Shown piece after piece: positions 10,119 through 22,000 of a stretch of 64,000 nt of DNA. The stretch is from Kitagawia praeruptora (Eukaryota > Streptophyta > Magnoliopsida > Apiales > Apiaceae): positions 71,760,001 through 71,824,000 of the forward strand of contig CM075351.1 in the NCBI GenBank assembly GCA_037693485.1, in the 5' to 3' direction. A program made the position numbers and the translations under genes. The notes beneath the pieces were generated by a model, which was not told the origin of the DNA, ran no database searches, and worked only from the letters and a program-made list of their open reading frames with translations. Each line of letters opens with the position of its first letter. Positions within the stretch are counted from its first letter, which is position 1.

Positions 10119-11550
10119 TGTTAGGTCCAATAAGATTGTAGAAGGGGGGGTTGAATACAATCTATACCATTTTCTCAAAATTTGTTCTTCAAATAAAATT
10201 TAATTTAAACAAATTTGTGCGGAATAAATTGAACAGATTTTCAAGTTGAATATAACGATATATTAACTTGATGGGTGTTACAAAATCAGTCCAAATGATT
10301 ATCAAGTAATTAATAACTAATTAGAAAATTCAACATAAACTTTTCTAATTTAGTTAATAAAAAAACAAGATAAGTACTAGGAAACTTAATTCGTTAGTAG
10401 TACAAGAATCACAAGTAACTAACTTCCAGTGGAACAAATATTACAAAGATGATGAACTGAATTTACTGGGAATTAATTTAAGTTGTGGGTGTTCTTGAGT
10501 TTTGAGAGAAATGAGCTGCTGTGTTTTGTATCTCGTGTAGTCTGTTCTGTTCTTAAGCTTCTGTCTCTTTTTCCTTTTATAACCAACTAAGTCATGTTGT
10601 AGATATTTTTATCTCGGTATGACTTAGCTGGTCATAATGAAACTGCTTCATGACATAACTCTGAATTCGGTATGACCTAATCAAGTCATAATGTACTCGG
10701 TATGACTTAACAGAACTCGGTATGACATAAACAGAACTCGGTATGACTTAACAGAACTCGGTATGACTTAATCAGAACTCTGTATGACTTAACTTGATCA
10801 ACAGAGCTCGGTATGACTTAATCTGATCAACAGACTTCGGTATGACTTAATCAGAACTCAGTATGACTTAACTTGATCAACAGAGCTCGGTATGACTTAT
10901 CAGTTTAATATACTCGGTATGACTTAACAGGTCATACAGCTTCTGTCTTCTGTCTGATATGACTTAGAGCAGTATGACTTAAATCAGTATGACTTAAATC
11001 AGTATGACTTAAATCAAAATCTTTTATATAATAATTCTATTTTAATTAAAGAAATAATTATAATAATAAATTAATTAATTTTAATAGAATTAACTTATTA
11101 ATTAAAATAATTATATCACTTTAATTAATTAAAAAGGAATTATCATAAATCCTTCAATAGTTAAATCTTTGTTGTGTACCACCAAAAACTAACAAAGAAC
11201 TTCCACTGAATATTTTTGACGCTCAATGTATTGTCTGGTTCATGAACGACTAACTTCAATCTCTGTTCTTCATTTTGACTTTAAGCTGTGGTTTATTTCT
11301 TCTCTCAACTTTCTTCAATTACATCGATCTGAACTGATACTGTTTCTTATCACTTGTAGAAATCTCTGTCCTCTAAAATTGAATCCATCATTTTGAATGC
11401 TGCACTGAGGCTTGATCAGTAGACTGAACTTCTTCCAGTGTAAAACATCAAAACAATCGATTGACTTGTAGATTTTTCTTCTCACAGATATCATCTTCTG
11501 AGATTCATGTGACAGATAATATTATTTACTTATTACAAACTAATCTAAGT
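10119..11550 (-). repeat. E1 LTR (copy 2)
   Basis: Duplicate of 1337-2769 with the hairpin (10133-10163, C7), the TATA-like box (TTTTATA, 10575-10581), the TATGACTTAA minisatellite (about 10614-11013) and the AT-rich stretch (about 11016-11140). No coding sequence is present. The primer binding site is at 10105-10116. Confidence 0.75.
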
Positions 11551-12226
11551 TGAGTTGTATCCTCGAAATACAAATAGGTTACATCATATGCCTTTCAAGA
11601 ACACAAGAAAACAACTCTGCTCCCTTTACTTAAAAACGAGCTCTTGTAATATATTATATATATCGAGTTTTTTAGAGAGTTCATCTTGTCGAGTTGTAAT
11701 TCATTCTATCCATTATATTGTACAACTTGTAAGTTAGTAGTTACTGGATTGTTGAGTTTGTGGAACAAGGGTTCAAGGAGCATTAGGCTAGAGAAGTTTA
11801 TACTTGGTTTTGTATAGAACTTAGAGAGCTGTGTTCAGAGAACAAGAGGTTCCAGCTAGCTGTAGTCAGTAACTGGGTGATAAGGGAAGATATATTATTG
11901 TATCTTGTAATTGGATTTCATTTTGATCAATAATATATTCTCTTACCAAGTTGGTAAGGGACTAGGACGTAGACCATAGAAGATTAGGGGTCGAACCTAG
12001 CTAAAATTCTTGGTGTTCTTTACTTACTGTAATTTATCTTTCTACATTGCATATCTCAGCTAACTGCTTATTTGTTATTCTGTTGCATCCAGTTGTCTCA
12101 GCTAGCTGCTTATTCATTAATCTGTTACATCCAGCTAGCTGCCAGTATAATATTTCAGGCAGATTTTTCATTTGATCATTGTTAGTCTTAACACCTATTC
12201 ACCCCTCCCCTCTAGGTGTATTTTCA
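11551..12226 (+). repeat. E2 5' LTR part (copy 2)
   Basis: Duplicate of 2770-3445, with the terminal hairpin at 12191-12219 and primer binding site TGGTATCAGAGC at 12229-12240. A few base changes are visible around 12024-12052. Confidence 0.75.
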
Positions 12227-12281
12227 TTTGGTATCAGAGCTTGGTGTACTAACATTTCTGCGATAGGAAAGTACAGATCCT

Positions 12282-13550
12282 ATGGCACACATTTATGTAG
12301 AGGGAGAATCATCAAACATGCCACCAGTTCTCGTTGGTACAGAAAATTATGATTTATGGAGACTAAGGATGAAGGTGATTCTGAGAAGAAATCCACTTGA
12401 ATGGTTGGTTGTTAAAAATGGTCCATTTACCTTTATGGATGAAAATGGAAAGCCAAAAGATGTTGATGATCTTACCGAGGAAGAATTGATAAAAGCAAGC
12501 TATAATGGAAATGCCAAGTACACACTAATTTATGGTCTTTCAGATTCAGATCTTGGCAAGGTCTCTTCGTGCATAACAGCAAAAGTGATATGGGATACCT
12601 TACAAATGCATTATCAAGCTTCAACAAAATTAGACAAAGTATGTGTCAATCCAAAACAGCAAGCTGATTATCACAAACAGCAAGCTGCCTCAACGAATAA
12701 AAAGAAATGTAAAGCTCAAATGACATTGAGTGATGAAGAATATAATTCCAGTGAAAACTCAAGTGAAAAGATAATCAATTTTGCATTGGTGGGCATTGAC
12801 AATGACATGGTTCAAGGAAACGTAGAAGACATTCTTGTAGAAAGCGAAGATTCTTACTCGGATATGGAATCTAGTGCGGTAAACTCGTTTCAATTTAATA
12901 CATCTTCTGAAAAGAATAGTTTGGAATCACTAACCATGCAGGAACATAGCAATATATCTATTGTGGAGTTCATGGAGTTAAAGAATAAGAACAATGAACT
13001 AGAAAAGAAGAATACTCAACTTAGAAAGATAATTTCTGATCTTATGGTCGAGAAGACTCCAACAAATAATCATGCTCAAAATCTTACTGATCTTAAGGCT
13101 GATATATCCCAGCTTGAAGGGATAAACAAAGTGCTTATCAAAAGAAATGATGCTCTCATGAAGGAACTCAGCGAGCTGAGTGCAGAGATAGATGCTCAAG
13201 ATGCATGTTTAATAGCATTTAGTCCAAGGGAATCATGCTCAATGGAAGTATCTCAACAAGTTGAAAGAATCAAAGAGTTGGAAACTGAAATCAAGAATCT
13301 CCAGAAAGGAATGGGAAAGTTCGTTCAAGGAGAAGATACACTCAAGTCAATGATGAAGTATGCAAAGGTTCCAATTAAAAGAGAAGGAGTTGGTTCGGCA
13401 TCAACATCAGGACTAAAGTATGATGGCAAACATGGAATTCCTTATGACTATGCCATGCCATGGAGAATCTACCACAAATGTGGAAATAAAGGTCATTTTG
13501 CAAATCATTGCAAAGTTCAGGAAGCTAATCCAGCTAGCTGGAACAGATAG
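12282..13550 (+). CDS. E2 copia Gag (copy 2), 422 codons
   Basis: Duplicate of the Gag at 3501, 41 bases after the primer binding site. It has the same N-terminal Gag pattern, acidic middle, coiled-coil-like stretch and terminal zinc knuckle (CGNKGHFANHC). Differences are C to Y, V to M, G to R and a TGG in place of the copy 1 stop, so the frame runs three codons further to TAG at 13548-13550. Copy 2 probably shows the older sequence at that position. No intact pol follows. Confidence 0.85.
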   Translation: MAHIYVEGESSNMPPVLVGTENYDLWRLRMKVILRRNPLEWLVVKNGPFTFMDENGKPKDVDDLTEEELIKASYNGNAKYTLIYGLSDSDLGKVSSCITAKVIWDTLQMHYQASTKLDKVCVNPKQQADYHKQQAASTNKKKCKAQMTLSDEEYNSSENSSEKIINFALVGIDNDMVQGNVEDILVESEDSYSDMESSAVNSFQFNTSSEKNSLESLTMQEHSNISIVEFMELKNKNNELEKKNTQLRKIISDLMVEKTPTNNHAQNLTDLKADISQLEGINKVLIKRNDALMKELSELSAEIDAQDACLIAFSPRESCSMEVSQQVERIKELETEIKNLQKGMGKFVQGEDTLKSMMKYAKVPIKREGVGSASTSGLKYDGKHGIPYDYAMPWRIYHKCGNKGHFANHCKVQEANPASWNR

Positions 13551-14065
13551 ACAACTCACAGGCAGCTAGCTGACAAAACTGCTAGAATAAAAAATAAAAC
13601 TTCTAAAGTGGTCCAAATGTGGATCAAGAAATCTGATTTAAATGTTCTATATGTTCTATCAACTAACCAATCTGGACCCAAGCAAATATGGGTACCAAAA
13701 CGTTGAGTTGTTTCACTTGTTTTGTAGGTATGTCTTGTTGTCAAGGTGAAATGAAAACATTGGATTTTGGATAATGGATGCATAAGACATATGAGTGGTG
13801 ATGAATCAAAGTTCCTTACACTCAAGAAGAAAAAGGGTGGAAGTGTCACAATTGGTGATAGCAAAACTCTTCAAATTCTTGGCAAAGGAACAATTGGTAA
13901 TAGTAACATCTCTATTGATGAAGTAAAACATGTTCAAGGTCTTAAATATAATTTGCTTAGTATTGGTCAGTTATATGATGATGGACATTCGGTTAATTTT
14001 GATAAAGGGAAGTGTCCTATTATTGTTGGCACTAACAAAGTCCCCCTAGTTGCAAGAAGGGAAGG

Positions 14066-14105
<40 letters not shown>

Positions 14106-16014
14106 CTTTGAGATGCAGGGTTCATCTTGTTGTTTAGCTGCAGTTGATACAAATCTAGAAATTTGGCATAGAAGACTTGGACATGCTCATATGGACTTAC
14201 TCAGCAAGTTGTCTTCAAAGAAGCTAGTTAGAGGACTGCCAAAATTGAAGTATGTCAAGAAGGAAACCTATTCGGCTTGTCAATTAGGCAAACAAATCAG
14301 GACTCCACATAAGTCAAAGAATGTGGTATCAACTTCTAAACTTTTAGAGCTTCTTCATTTAGATTTATTTGGTCCGGAAGCATATAAAAGCATTGAAGGA
14401 AAACAATATGCATTTTTTATTGTAGATGATTATTCTAGATATACATGGGTATTCTTTCTTAGTACTAAAGATTATGCTTTCAGTGAATTTGAGAAGCTAA
14501 TTAAATTACTTGAGAACAAGTTTAAGATAAAACTTGTAAGTATAAGGAGTGATCGAGGTGGTGAATTCCAAAAGGACTTTATTTCATATTGTGAAGATAG
14601 AGGCATTTTTCATGAATTTTCTGCTCCAAGAACCTCACAGCAAAATGGATTTTTGGAAAGAAAGAACAGGTCTTTACAAGAAACAGCTAGGACTTTGCTG
14701 CAAGAGAGCAAGCTGCCAAAGAGTTTCTGGGCAGAAACAGTCAACACAGCTAGCTACGTTCTTAACAGAGTACTAATCAGGCCTATTCTCAACAAGACTC
14801 CATATGAATTACTAAAAAACAAGAAGCCAAACATAGGCTACTTCAAAGTCTTTGGATCCAAGTGTTTTGTACTCAAATCTATTGATAGAGATGGTAAATT
14901 TGATGCTAAATCTTATGAAGCAATATTTTTGGGTTATTCTTTAACAAGTCGTGCATATAGAGTTTATAATATCTCTAAACGTAGTGTTGAAGAGTCAATT
15001 GATGTTTCATTTCAAGAATCTAATGTTCATCTGTCAAGAGATGAGGAAGAAATTGCAGGTTCAGATGATGGAAGCGAGCTGCCAAGGTCAAATACAGCAA
15101 CTCAGCGAGCTGACAAAGAAGCAGGCTCAGAAAATAGAGCAACTCAACGAGCTGCCAATGAAGCAGATTCAAAAATTACAGCAACCCAGCGAGCTGTAGT
15201 AGAAACTGAATCAAGTTCAGCTAATGATAATCAAGTTGAAATCTTTCCTCCAGTAGATGAAACATGTGCTAAGATGTCAAAGCTCACCTTGGAAGATTCT
15301 AGAGGTCAAAGATCACAAGAAAAGATGCTAATTTATAATGGAGATGAATCTCCTCCACCATCTAAGAGATTTAGAGCCAATGAAGAAGTCATGGCTCATC
15401 ACCATTTTCCAAAGTCAACAAGGACAGTAAAGAACCATCTTCCAGAGTTGATTATTGGTGATAAATCAGAAGGCATCAAGACAAGGATAAGTCAAGCTAA
15501 CTTTTGTGCTTTTGCCGCCTTCCTAGATAAAGAGGAACCAAAAAATGTAAATGAAGCACTAAAAGATGAGAGTTGGATCATGGCAATGCAAGAGGAACTT
15601 AATCAATTTGAAAGATGTGATGTTTGGGAACTTGTAGAGCCACCTAAAGATGCTTCAATCATTGGTACTAAATGGGTTTTCAAGAACAAATTTGATGAAG
15701 AAGGTTGCAAGGCTAGAATCAATAAGAATGCTACTTTTATTTGTATGCTTCAAAAAGTTCAAGCTACACAAATGGATGTGAAAAGTGCATTTCTTAATGG
15801 CTACTTGAAAGAAGAAGTATATGTCAAGCAACCTCCTGGATTTGAGAGTGATCAATTTCCTAATTATGTATTCAAATTGAAGAAGGCATTATATGGATTA
15901 CGACAAGATCCTAGATCGTGGTTTGAAAGGCTAAGTAAGTTTTTGATAAAGAATGGCTTCATTCGAGGTAAAATCAATCCTACATTATTTACTAAGCTTA
16001 CTGGTAGTGATATT
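13551..16014 (+). pseudogene. E2 pol 5' part (copy 2), frameshifted at AT repeat
   Basis: Duplicate of the pol at 4761-7223, with the same stops at the gag/pol boundary, the same LDNGC protease lesion and the same RT deletion. The AT microsatellite at 14067-14102 is about 10 bases longer, so the protease and pre-integrase part (to 14111) and the integrase-RT part (from about 14100) are in different frames. Missense differences from copy 1 include G to E (KSIEGK), E to Q (RSQEKM) and N to S (DESWIM). The solo LTR follows at 16015. Confidence 0.9.
14067..14102. repeat. AT microsatellite inside E2 pol (copy 2)
   Basis: Expanded AT run compared with 5287-5311. The length difference of about 10 bases is the largest difference between the two duplication units. 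Confidence 0.9.
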
Positions 16015-17705
16015 TGATAAGTGGAGTTTATATCCACTTGGAGCGTTCCATATCGGCTTAAATTGATTGTCTTGGACTCAAGTTTGTGGTGGTTTTGATG
16101 TGTTTTGTTTAGTTGTGCAGATTTACGAGAATGTTGATTAAGGTTGATGCTTCTATCGTTTTTGGAGAATAAATTGATTAAAATTCGGATTTCTGAGACG
16201 GTTGCGCAGTCTACACTGTTTTGGACATATCTGGAGTTCTAGAAGTCCGTTTTCAGCGATCTTACTGCCCACGCGAAGCTTGAGAGATTTTCTACAATCT
16301 TGGACAGGTATGCCACGTGCAGGCTGCGCGTGGTGGGCGCAGGCTGCGTGAAGAACAGACTGCTGGGCGCAGGTTGCCCCTGAAAAATTCTGCCAGATTT
16401 CTGATTCACTGTTTTGGCCATATCTTGAGTTCTACAAGTCCGTTTTGGGCGATCTTACTGTCCACGCGAAGCTAACGAGATTATCTATCATTCTAAAGTG
16501 GTTAAGATGTCCAATTACAACTTGAACGGCCCAGAAATACTAAAGAAAAGTCAGCTACGAATTTTCCTTAAAAACCGAATCAGTTTAGGAAACGTATTAT
16601 GTGCCGAACTGCAGAAATTCAACTTTGACAAGGAAATTGATATAATTACTACTTCTAATAAGTATGGTAATTGCTCTGGGCGGCTAAAACATTCCAGAAT
16701 CAGATCTACACAGGGAATTTGCAATTCTATTCTCATTCAAGAACGGAAATTGCTAATCTTCTATTCCAACTCTAAAAAGGCAATTGTTTGGTGGACAAGA
16801 CTTCTAGAGCCTATATAAACACATCCTACCATTGTAATTTATAGAACGATTAGAAATCAATTACTTGGATTTATTTGTATCTTTTCATACTTTGTTTTTA
16901 TCATGGTTTCATCAGATCCCATGATGACGAGCGGTTAAATTATGAACTAATCGTTGTCATGGGATTTTAACGAATTTATTTATGGAGCTTTAGTATCTTG
17001 ATTCTTTAAAGATCTGTGTGTGATGTATATTTGATATCCTCGTATGGTTATGTGTAATTGATAGATGCGTCATGAACATCTAATTTGTTAATCTCTTGTG
17101 AAGTGAAAGTGGATCTTGAGATTTAGAACTTGCCATGCTAGCATAGGTTCATGATTGTTTATCAACATGATTCATAGTATGAGATGAGAATACTTATATT
17201 GCCCTATGTGATCTTTATGGATAACTTGCTCTTCAACCATTATGTTTTCAAATTCTATAGAGATATAGGGTCTAAGCATAATTGGTGTCTATTCATCTTC
17301 TATCTCTTTTGTGGATGTATGTCTAGTTTGGTATTCGTATACTGAGAAGTAGCGTATACTTGTTTCGTGTTATCCGATCAGATATCATAACCATTGCATA
17401 TAGTGATTAAAGGCGTCAGATCTAAGCAAAGTATTTAATGAAGTTAGGATTCCATGGTTTATCTTGCAGAAGTAATTCGATTCCAATTCTTGTTAGTTAG
17501 TTAATTCTTAGTTTGTTAATTTTCTTTTTAGTTAGATTTAGTTAATTAAAACCCAATTTGTTATTTGTCTTAGCAGTGAATTAAAACCATACATTGTTGC
17601 ATAGGTACAATACTGAATTAAAAACCAGATCTCTGTGGGAACGAACTTGACTTATATCTATATTACTTGTGACCACGTACGCTTGCGTGATTTAGTGCAA
17701 AAACA
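16015..17705 (+). mobile_element. Solo LTR, probably Ty3/gypsy (copy 2)
   Basis: Duplicate of 7224-8914, again TG to CA with ATATT on both sides (right copy 17706-17710). The TATA box is at 16812-16819. Only isolated base changes separate the two copies. Confidence 0.88.
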
Positions 17706-18047
17706 ATATTCTAGTTGTGCAAGTATATGTGGATGATATCATATTTGGATCAACTAATGATAATATGTGTAAGTGGTTTTCTAAGTGTATGCATAATGAG
17801 TTTGACATGAGTATGATGGGTGAGCTCAATTACTTCTTGGGGCTCCAAATCAAGCAAATTCAAGATGGAATATATGTACATCAGTCCAAGTACATAAAGA
17901 ACTTGCTAAAGAAGTTTGGATATGAGAATATCAAGGCAAAATCTACACCTATGAGTTCTACCAGCAAGCTGGCTGCAGATGAACGAGGTAAAGATGTAGA
18001 TGTTCAAAAGTATAGAGGTATGATTGGTAGTTTATTATACCTTACAG
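17706..18047 (+). pseudogene. E2 RT C-terminal part, cut by E3
   Basis: The E2 reverse transcriptase resumes with VQVYVDDIIFG and runs through the MSMMGELNYFLGLQ region and the thumb/connection segment to GSLLYLT. The reading frame stops where E3 starts at 18048. The 5-bp target TACAG (18043-18047) is repeated at 30187, and the protein continues there with ASRPDIM, so the E3 insertion alone breaks this stretch. Confidence 0.93.
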
Positions 18048-18787
18048 TGTTAACTCGAATAACTTGTAGAAGGGGGGGGGGTTGAATACAAGTTATATAA
18101 TCGTGTCTGATTTTTGGCTTGATTATATGAACAAGAATAAACGAATGAATCAAACTCTGTTTGTATTAATAAGATCAAATACAAACTCTACCAAAGGTGT
18201 ACAATACCTTTAGCAGCTTCTGACAATACAAATCTCTCTCTCTGTTTGTTTCGAACTCTCGAATACAAACCTTATACAGAGCTACGCACACTTGCTTAAC
18301 ACACTTGTTCGACTCTTTTTACAATGATACAGAGAGAGTATTTATAATGCTACCTATCAACTAATAACAGAAATATATAATCTATACATGACAATGTTCT
18401 ACCTTCTAGTCGATAGTTTCCATCAATAGAAAACTCTTTCCTTCATAATATCTTCTTGCTTGTTCTTCAAACAACGATCCTGTTTTATAGCACTTGCCAG
18501 TTTCTGTAGCATCCATAATGACATCATCAGTAACAAAACTGATATCAGGATCTGCACACTGCATCAGTATCTGATCAACCATCAGTATTGGACCATCATC
18601 AGGATTTGCTCTCTGTTCCTGACATGTAGTCTCCGATACACTGTTCATTCCTGACTAAACTATACAGATAACTGTCTTACACATAAATCCTATATACAGT
18701 GCTAAATCCTTTATAAGATCAGGATTACAAGAAGTATAATGTGTAAATTCTATTCTTAACATCACAACTTATGAATTATTCCTAACA
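18048..18787 (-). repeat. E3 3' LTR (740 bp)
   Basis: Bounded by TGTTAACTCG and CCTAACA. The hairpin at 18059-18096 has a C10 loop on the element strand. The minus-strand TATA box (TATTTATA on plus) is at 18339-18346. Copies of ATCAGGAT occur near 18543, 18598 and 18716. The block 18225-18325 is unlike the same part of the 5' LTR and of the E4 LTR, whereas the flanks are nearly identical. Confidence 0.93.
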
Positions 18788-18803
18788 ATCTCCCCCTATT
18801 TAT
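18788..18803 (-). other. E3 polypurine tract
   Basis: On the minus strand this reads AAATAGGGGGAGAT directly before the LTR start TGTTAGG. It primes plus-strand DNA synthesis in LTR elements and marks the 3' LTR. Confidence 0.9.
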
Positions 18804-19004
18804 GCTTTAAAATCTGAAGCATAAATCTAAGTTGTGGATGTCAAAACATATAACAATACAACCAGAATAGAATTTATGAATGTAGAATTATGAAGTTAAG
18901 TACCTCCTTCTCAGATGTAGACATTTATCTAGTACTTAGAAGTAAGAATTTTAACTATTAATGCTGCTCTTCCTTTACCTCTTCCTAGCTGAGATTCACC
19001 ACTG
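18804..19004 (-). other. E3 untranslated region between ORF3 and 3' LTR
   Basis: About 200 bases without a reading frame, lying between the ORF3 stop and the polypurine tract. I see no further motif in it. Confidence 0.6.
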
Positions 19005-22000
19005 TCACTCCTGGTTCTTCTTTTTACTACCCTTTGTCTGCTCTTTATCTCCCCCAGCTTTATCTCCTCCAGTCTGGTGGTGTTGTTGTTGTCTTTGAAC
19101 TGTCTTTATCCCCCCCTTTTTGACATCAGCAACATTAATTCCAAGAGATTCAGAAACAGAACAAATGAGATTCATAAGAACTGCTTGATTTTCCATAATT
19201 GTGACTTGGTTATCTTCAAGTGATTGAAGTCTTGTTTGAATAGCAATTTGAGAATTCTGAATATCTTTCAAAACATCAGAATGAACTTCAATGTTGGAAG
19301 TGCTTCTAGTATCTTCAGTATCAGAATCAGAAGGAACTGTATCTTCAAGTCTTGTAGAAGAAGTTGCTTGAATTGTATGATATTCAAGTAATAAAACCTG
19401 ATTAGAAGTATCAACATCTTCATCTTTCTGATCTGGAACTGAAACATGATCATCATCTCCTTCACCAGTATTCTGTGTACTAACATCTTCAAATCCTGAC
19501 TCCTCCTTAGAGTGATCAGAGACTGTAGATGTCTCAATTCGAGCTGATATTGGAAGTACATACAAAGGAACACTAGGATCATTAGGATCTTCATCTGGTA
19601 CATATGTATCAAGAGATTGCTTTATCCTGGCACCTCTTCTGTTAATGATTCCTGCAAGCCTCTCCTTTTGCTTCTGAGCTTTAACTTCTGGCTTTGCATT
19701 GTGATGTGCTAGGTCATTCTTCTGATACATTTTGATGAATGAATAAGTACCAGCATCCATATCCAAATTTTCAGACCAAGATTCAGGAAAAACCTGATCC
19801 CAGAAATCAAATGATGGTTTCCTAATTTTCTCTCCCTCACTATGGAGTTGATCATCCATACCCTCATTCTCACTTTGACTTACTAAAGTCAACACTCTTT
19901 CTACCTTACCTTTTGCCTGGTCAGGAGCCAGCCTCTCAAATTGTGGATCTAAGTCCATCTTTTCAAGTGTATCACTCAAATTTAGATAAGTGCTCTCATG
20001 ACCTACAGAAAAATAGGGGCTAGAAGGAGTTTTTATACCTGAACTCACATGGAGAGAGGGTTCCTCATATGGCATGTGGCTTGAGGTTTTCTCCAAGGAG
20101 TGAGCTGCTATAGTCTCTGAACCCTTACAATCATCTTCTTTCCTTTCAGAAACTACAGGCTCCAGTATACCACTTTCAGGTTCTTTACTAGACTCTGATG
20201 TCTTCAGTAATACTTCATTAGACACCATAGTTAGTACATCACCGTCTTTAAGTGTTGTTTGCTGAGACTCACCCTCAAGGTGGATAGACTCTGACTGAAC
20301 AAAATTTGTTTGATCTTCAGAAAAATCAACCAAAGTCATTCCTCCCATATCATAGGGTATCTCACTTGCATTCTCAGTCATCACAGAAGACCTTTCAACA
20401 TCAGCTATCACAGCTCCTGAGTCATCCTTCCTCTGACTAGATGGTTCTTGTGTTGCAGTGACTGTGATCTGATCTTTCCTACTATTCACCACTGGTGCAA
20501 TAGTATCTTCTGTTGGCTGCTTTCCTCTATCTACTTCCTCCAGTTGTTCACCTTGAGCTAAAGCATCTTCAATAATGACATCCTTGTCAAATAAATATGC
20601 ATGAAGTGATTGAAGTGCAACATGCTTTGAGAGTCCAAATTTCTTGACTAATTGTCTTCTGACAGATACATAGAAATACATCTTCATTAAGTCAAGTCTT
20701 TGATGCAGAAGTCCATATTCATCTGGAAATAAAAGTTTTGGTACTCTTTCAACCAGAAAATCTAGAACAGGCCTTGACAACTTCACTTTGTGAGAAATTA
20801 GTCCCATAGCCAGTCTGTATGATAATGTAGTTTCCCATGAAGAATCAATATCCAGATCTCTCTTGTCAAATACTGACATAGATGTAGCTTGCTTTGTAGA
20901 AACCTGAATGATATTAATTGGACTAGACTCTGTGTGTGTAGGTGACAATTGAATCTTTCTCCTTGTTCTCCTGATATAGTGAGCAAAAGATTTATCCTGA
21001 GAAGACTCAAGAGGTGTAGACACAGAAGTGATCTTGGGATGAGATCTTTGTTCAATAGACACAGTCTTTTGAGAGACAGTATTCAGTAACTGTTTTCCCT
21101 TTTTAAGAACTACAGCCTTTTGGGAGATTGCAGCCTGGCTGTGACTAGGTTTTTCATCTCTTTGTGCTAACAAAGAAAGTTGAATTGCAGCCTTCAATTC
21201 TGCTCTCTCAGCAAGAGTTAAATCATCATCTTCATTAGAATTACTACTACTACTTGACACAACAAATCTTCTCTTCCTTACAACTGATGTCTTTTGAGAA
21301 ACACCAGAGGTTGGTTTCTTTGAAACAATAGGCTGTGGATAAAAATTTGGTTCTTGAATTGTTTCAGAGACTATAATGTTTTGGGCTACTTGGGTAGACA
21401 CAGGTGGGTTCTCCTCCATTTGAGATTCCTGAGCCATTTCACCACAAAAGAAAGAAGAATTGTAGAGAGTAGGAATATGAGTTTTAAGAATTACCTGAAC
21501 ATGATGTGGATAATGAATTGCAGGTATTTCATCTAGATTCTTTTCATTGTCCTTCTTTGTAATATCAGAGAAAATTCTCTTTTGCTGTTCATAAGAAGAA
21601 ACACAATGTTCCCTACCAAATCTAGCTTCAACATCAGGAATGAAATGGTTAACAAACATTTGCATAAATCTATGATAATAAACCATTTTCCTGTTTTGAT
21701 CTCTTGACCCAAGTTTGATACTCATCTGACTTAAGATAATATGACCAATGTTAATTACTCTGTCATAAAGCAAACTATAACCAATATGTGATGTAACAGA
21801 AGTAATTTGCCGAAAAGAACTACATTTGCCAGTAAAACATTTAGCAATTTGATCAAAGTAAAAAGACCATTCCTTTCTAAGAAAAGACCTATTCAACTGG
21901 CTCATGTTATCTAGAGGTCCACTATAACCTAATTCAGACAACATAGTTCTTATATTATCATCAGATGGTACATTCTCATAACTATCAGTAACAGGTAAGC

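Larger units (their letters stand above)
9025..17799. repeat. Tandem duplication, unit 2
   Basis: Second copy of 243 to about 9008, ending at GCATAATGA (17791-17799), after which the ordinary E2 RT sequence continues. This copy therefore holds the original right border; the left border belongs to unit 1. Known differences include C7 versus C8 in the E1 hairpin, about 10 extra bases in the AT microsatellite, a TAG at 9359 in E1 gag and TGG instead of TAG at 13539. Confidence 0.95.
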
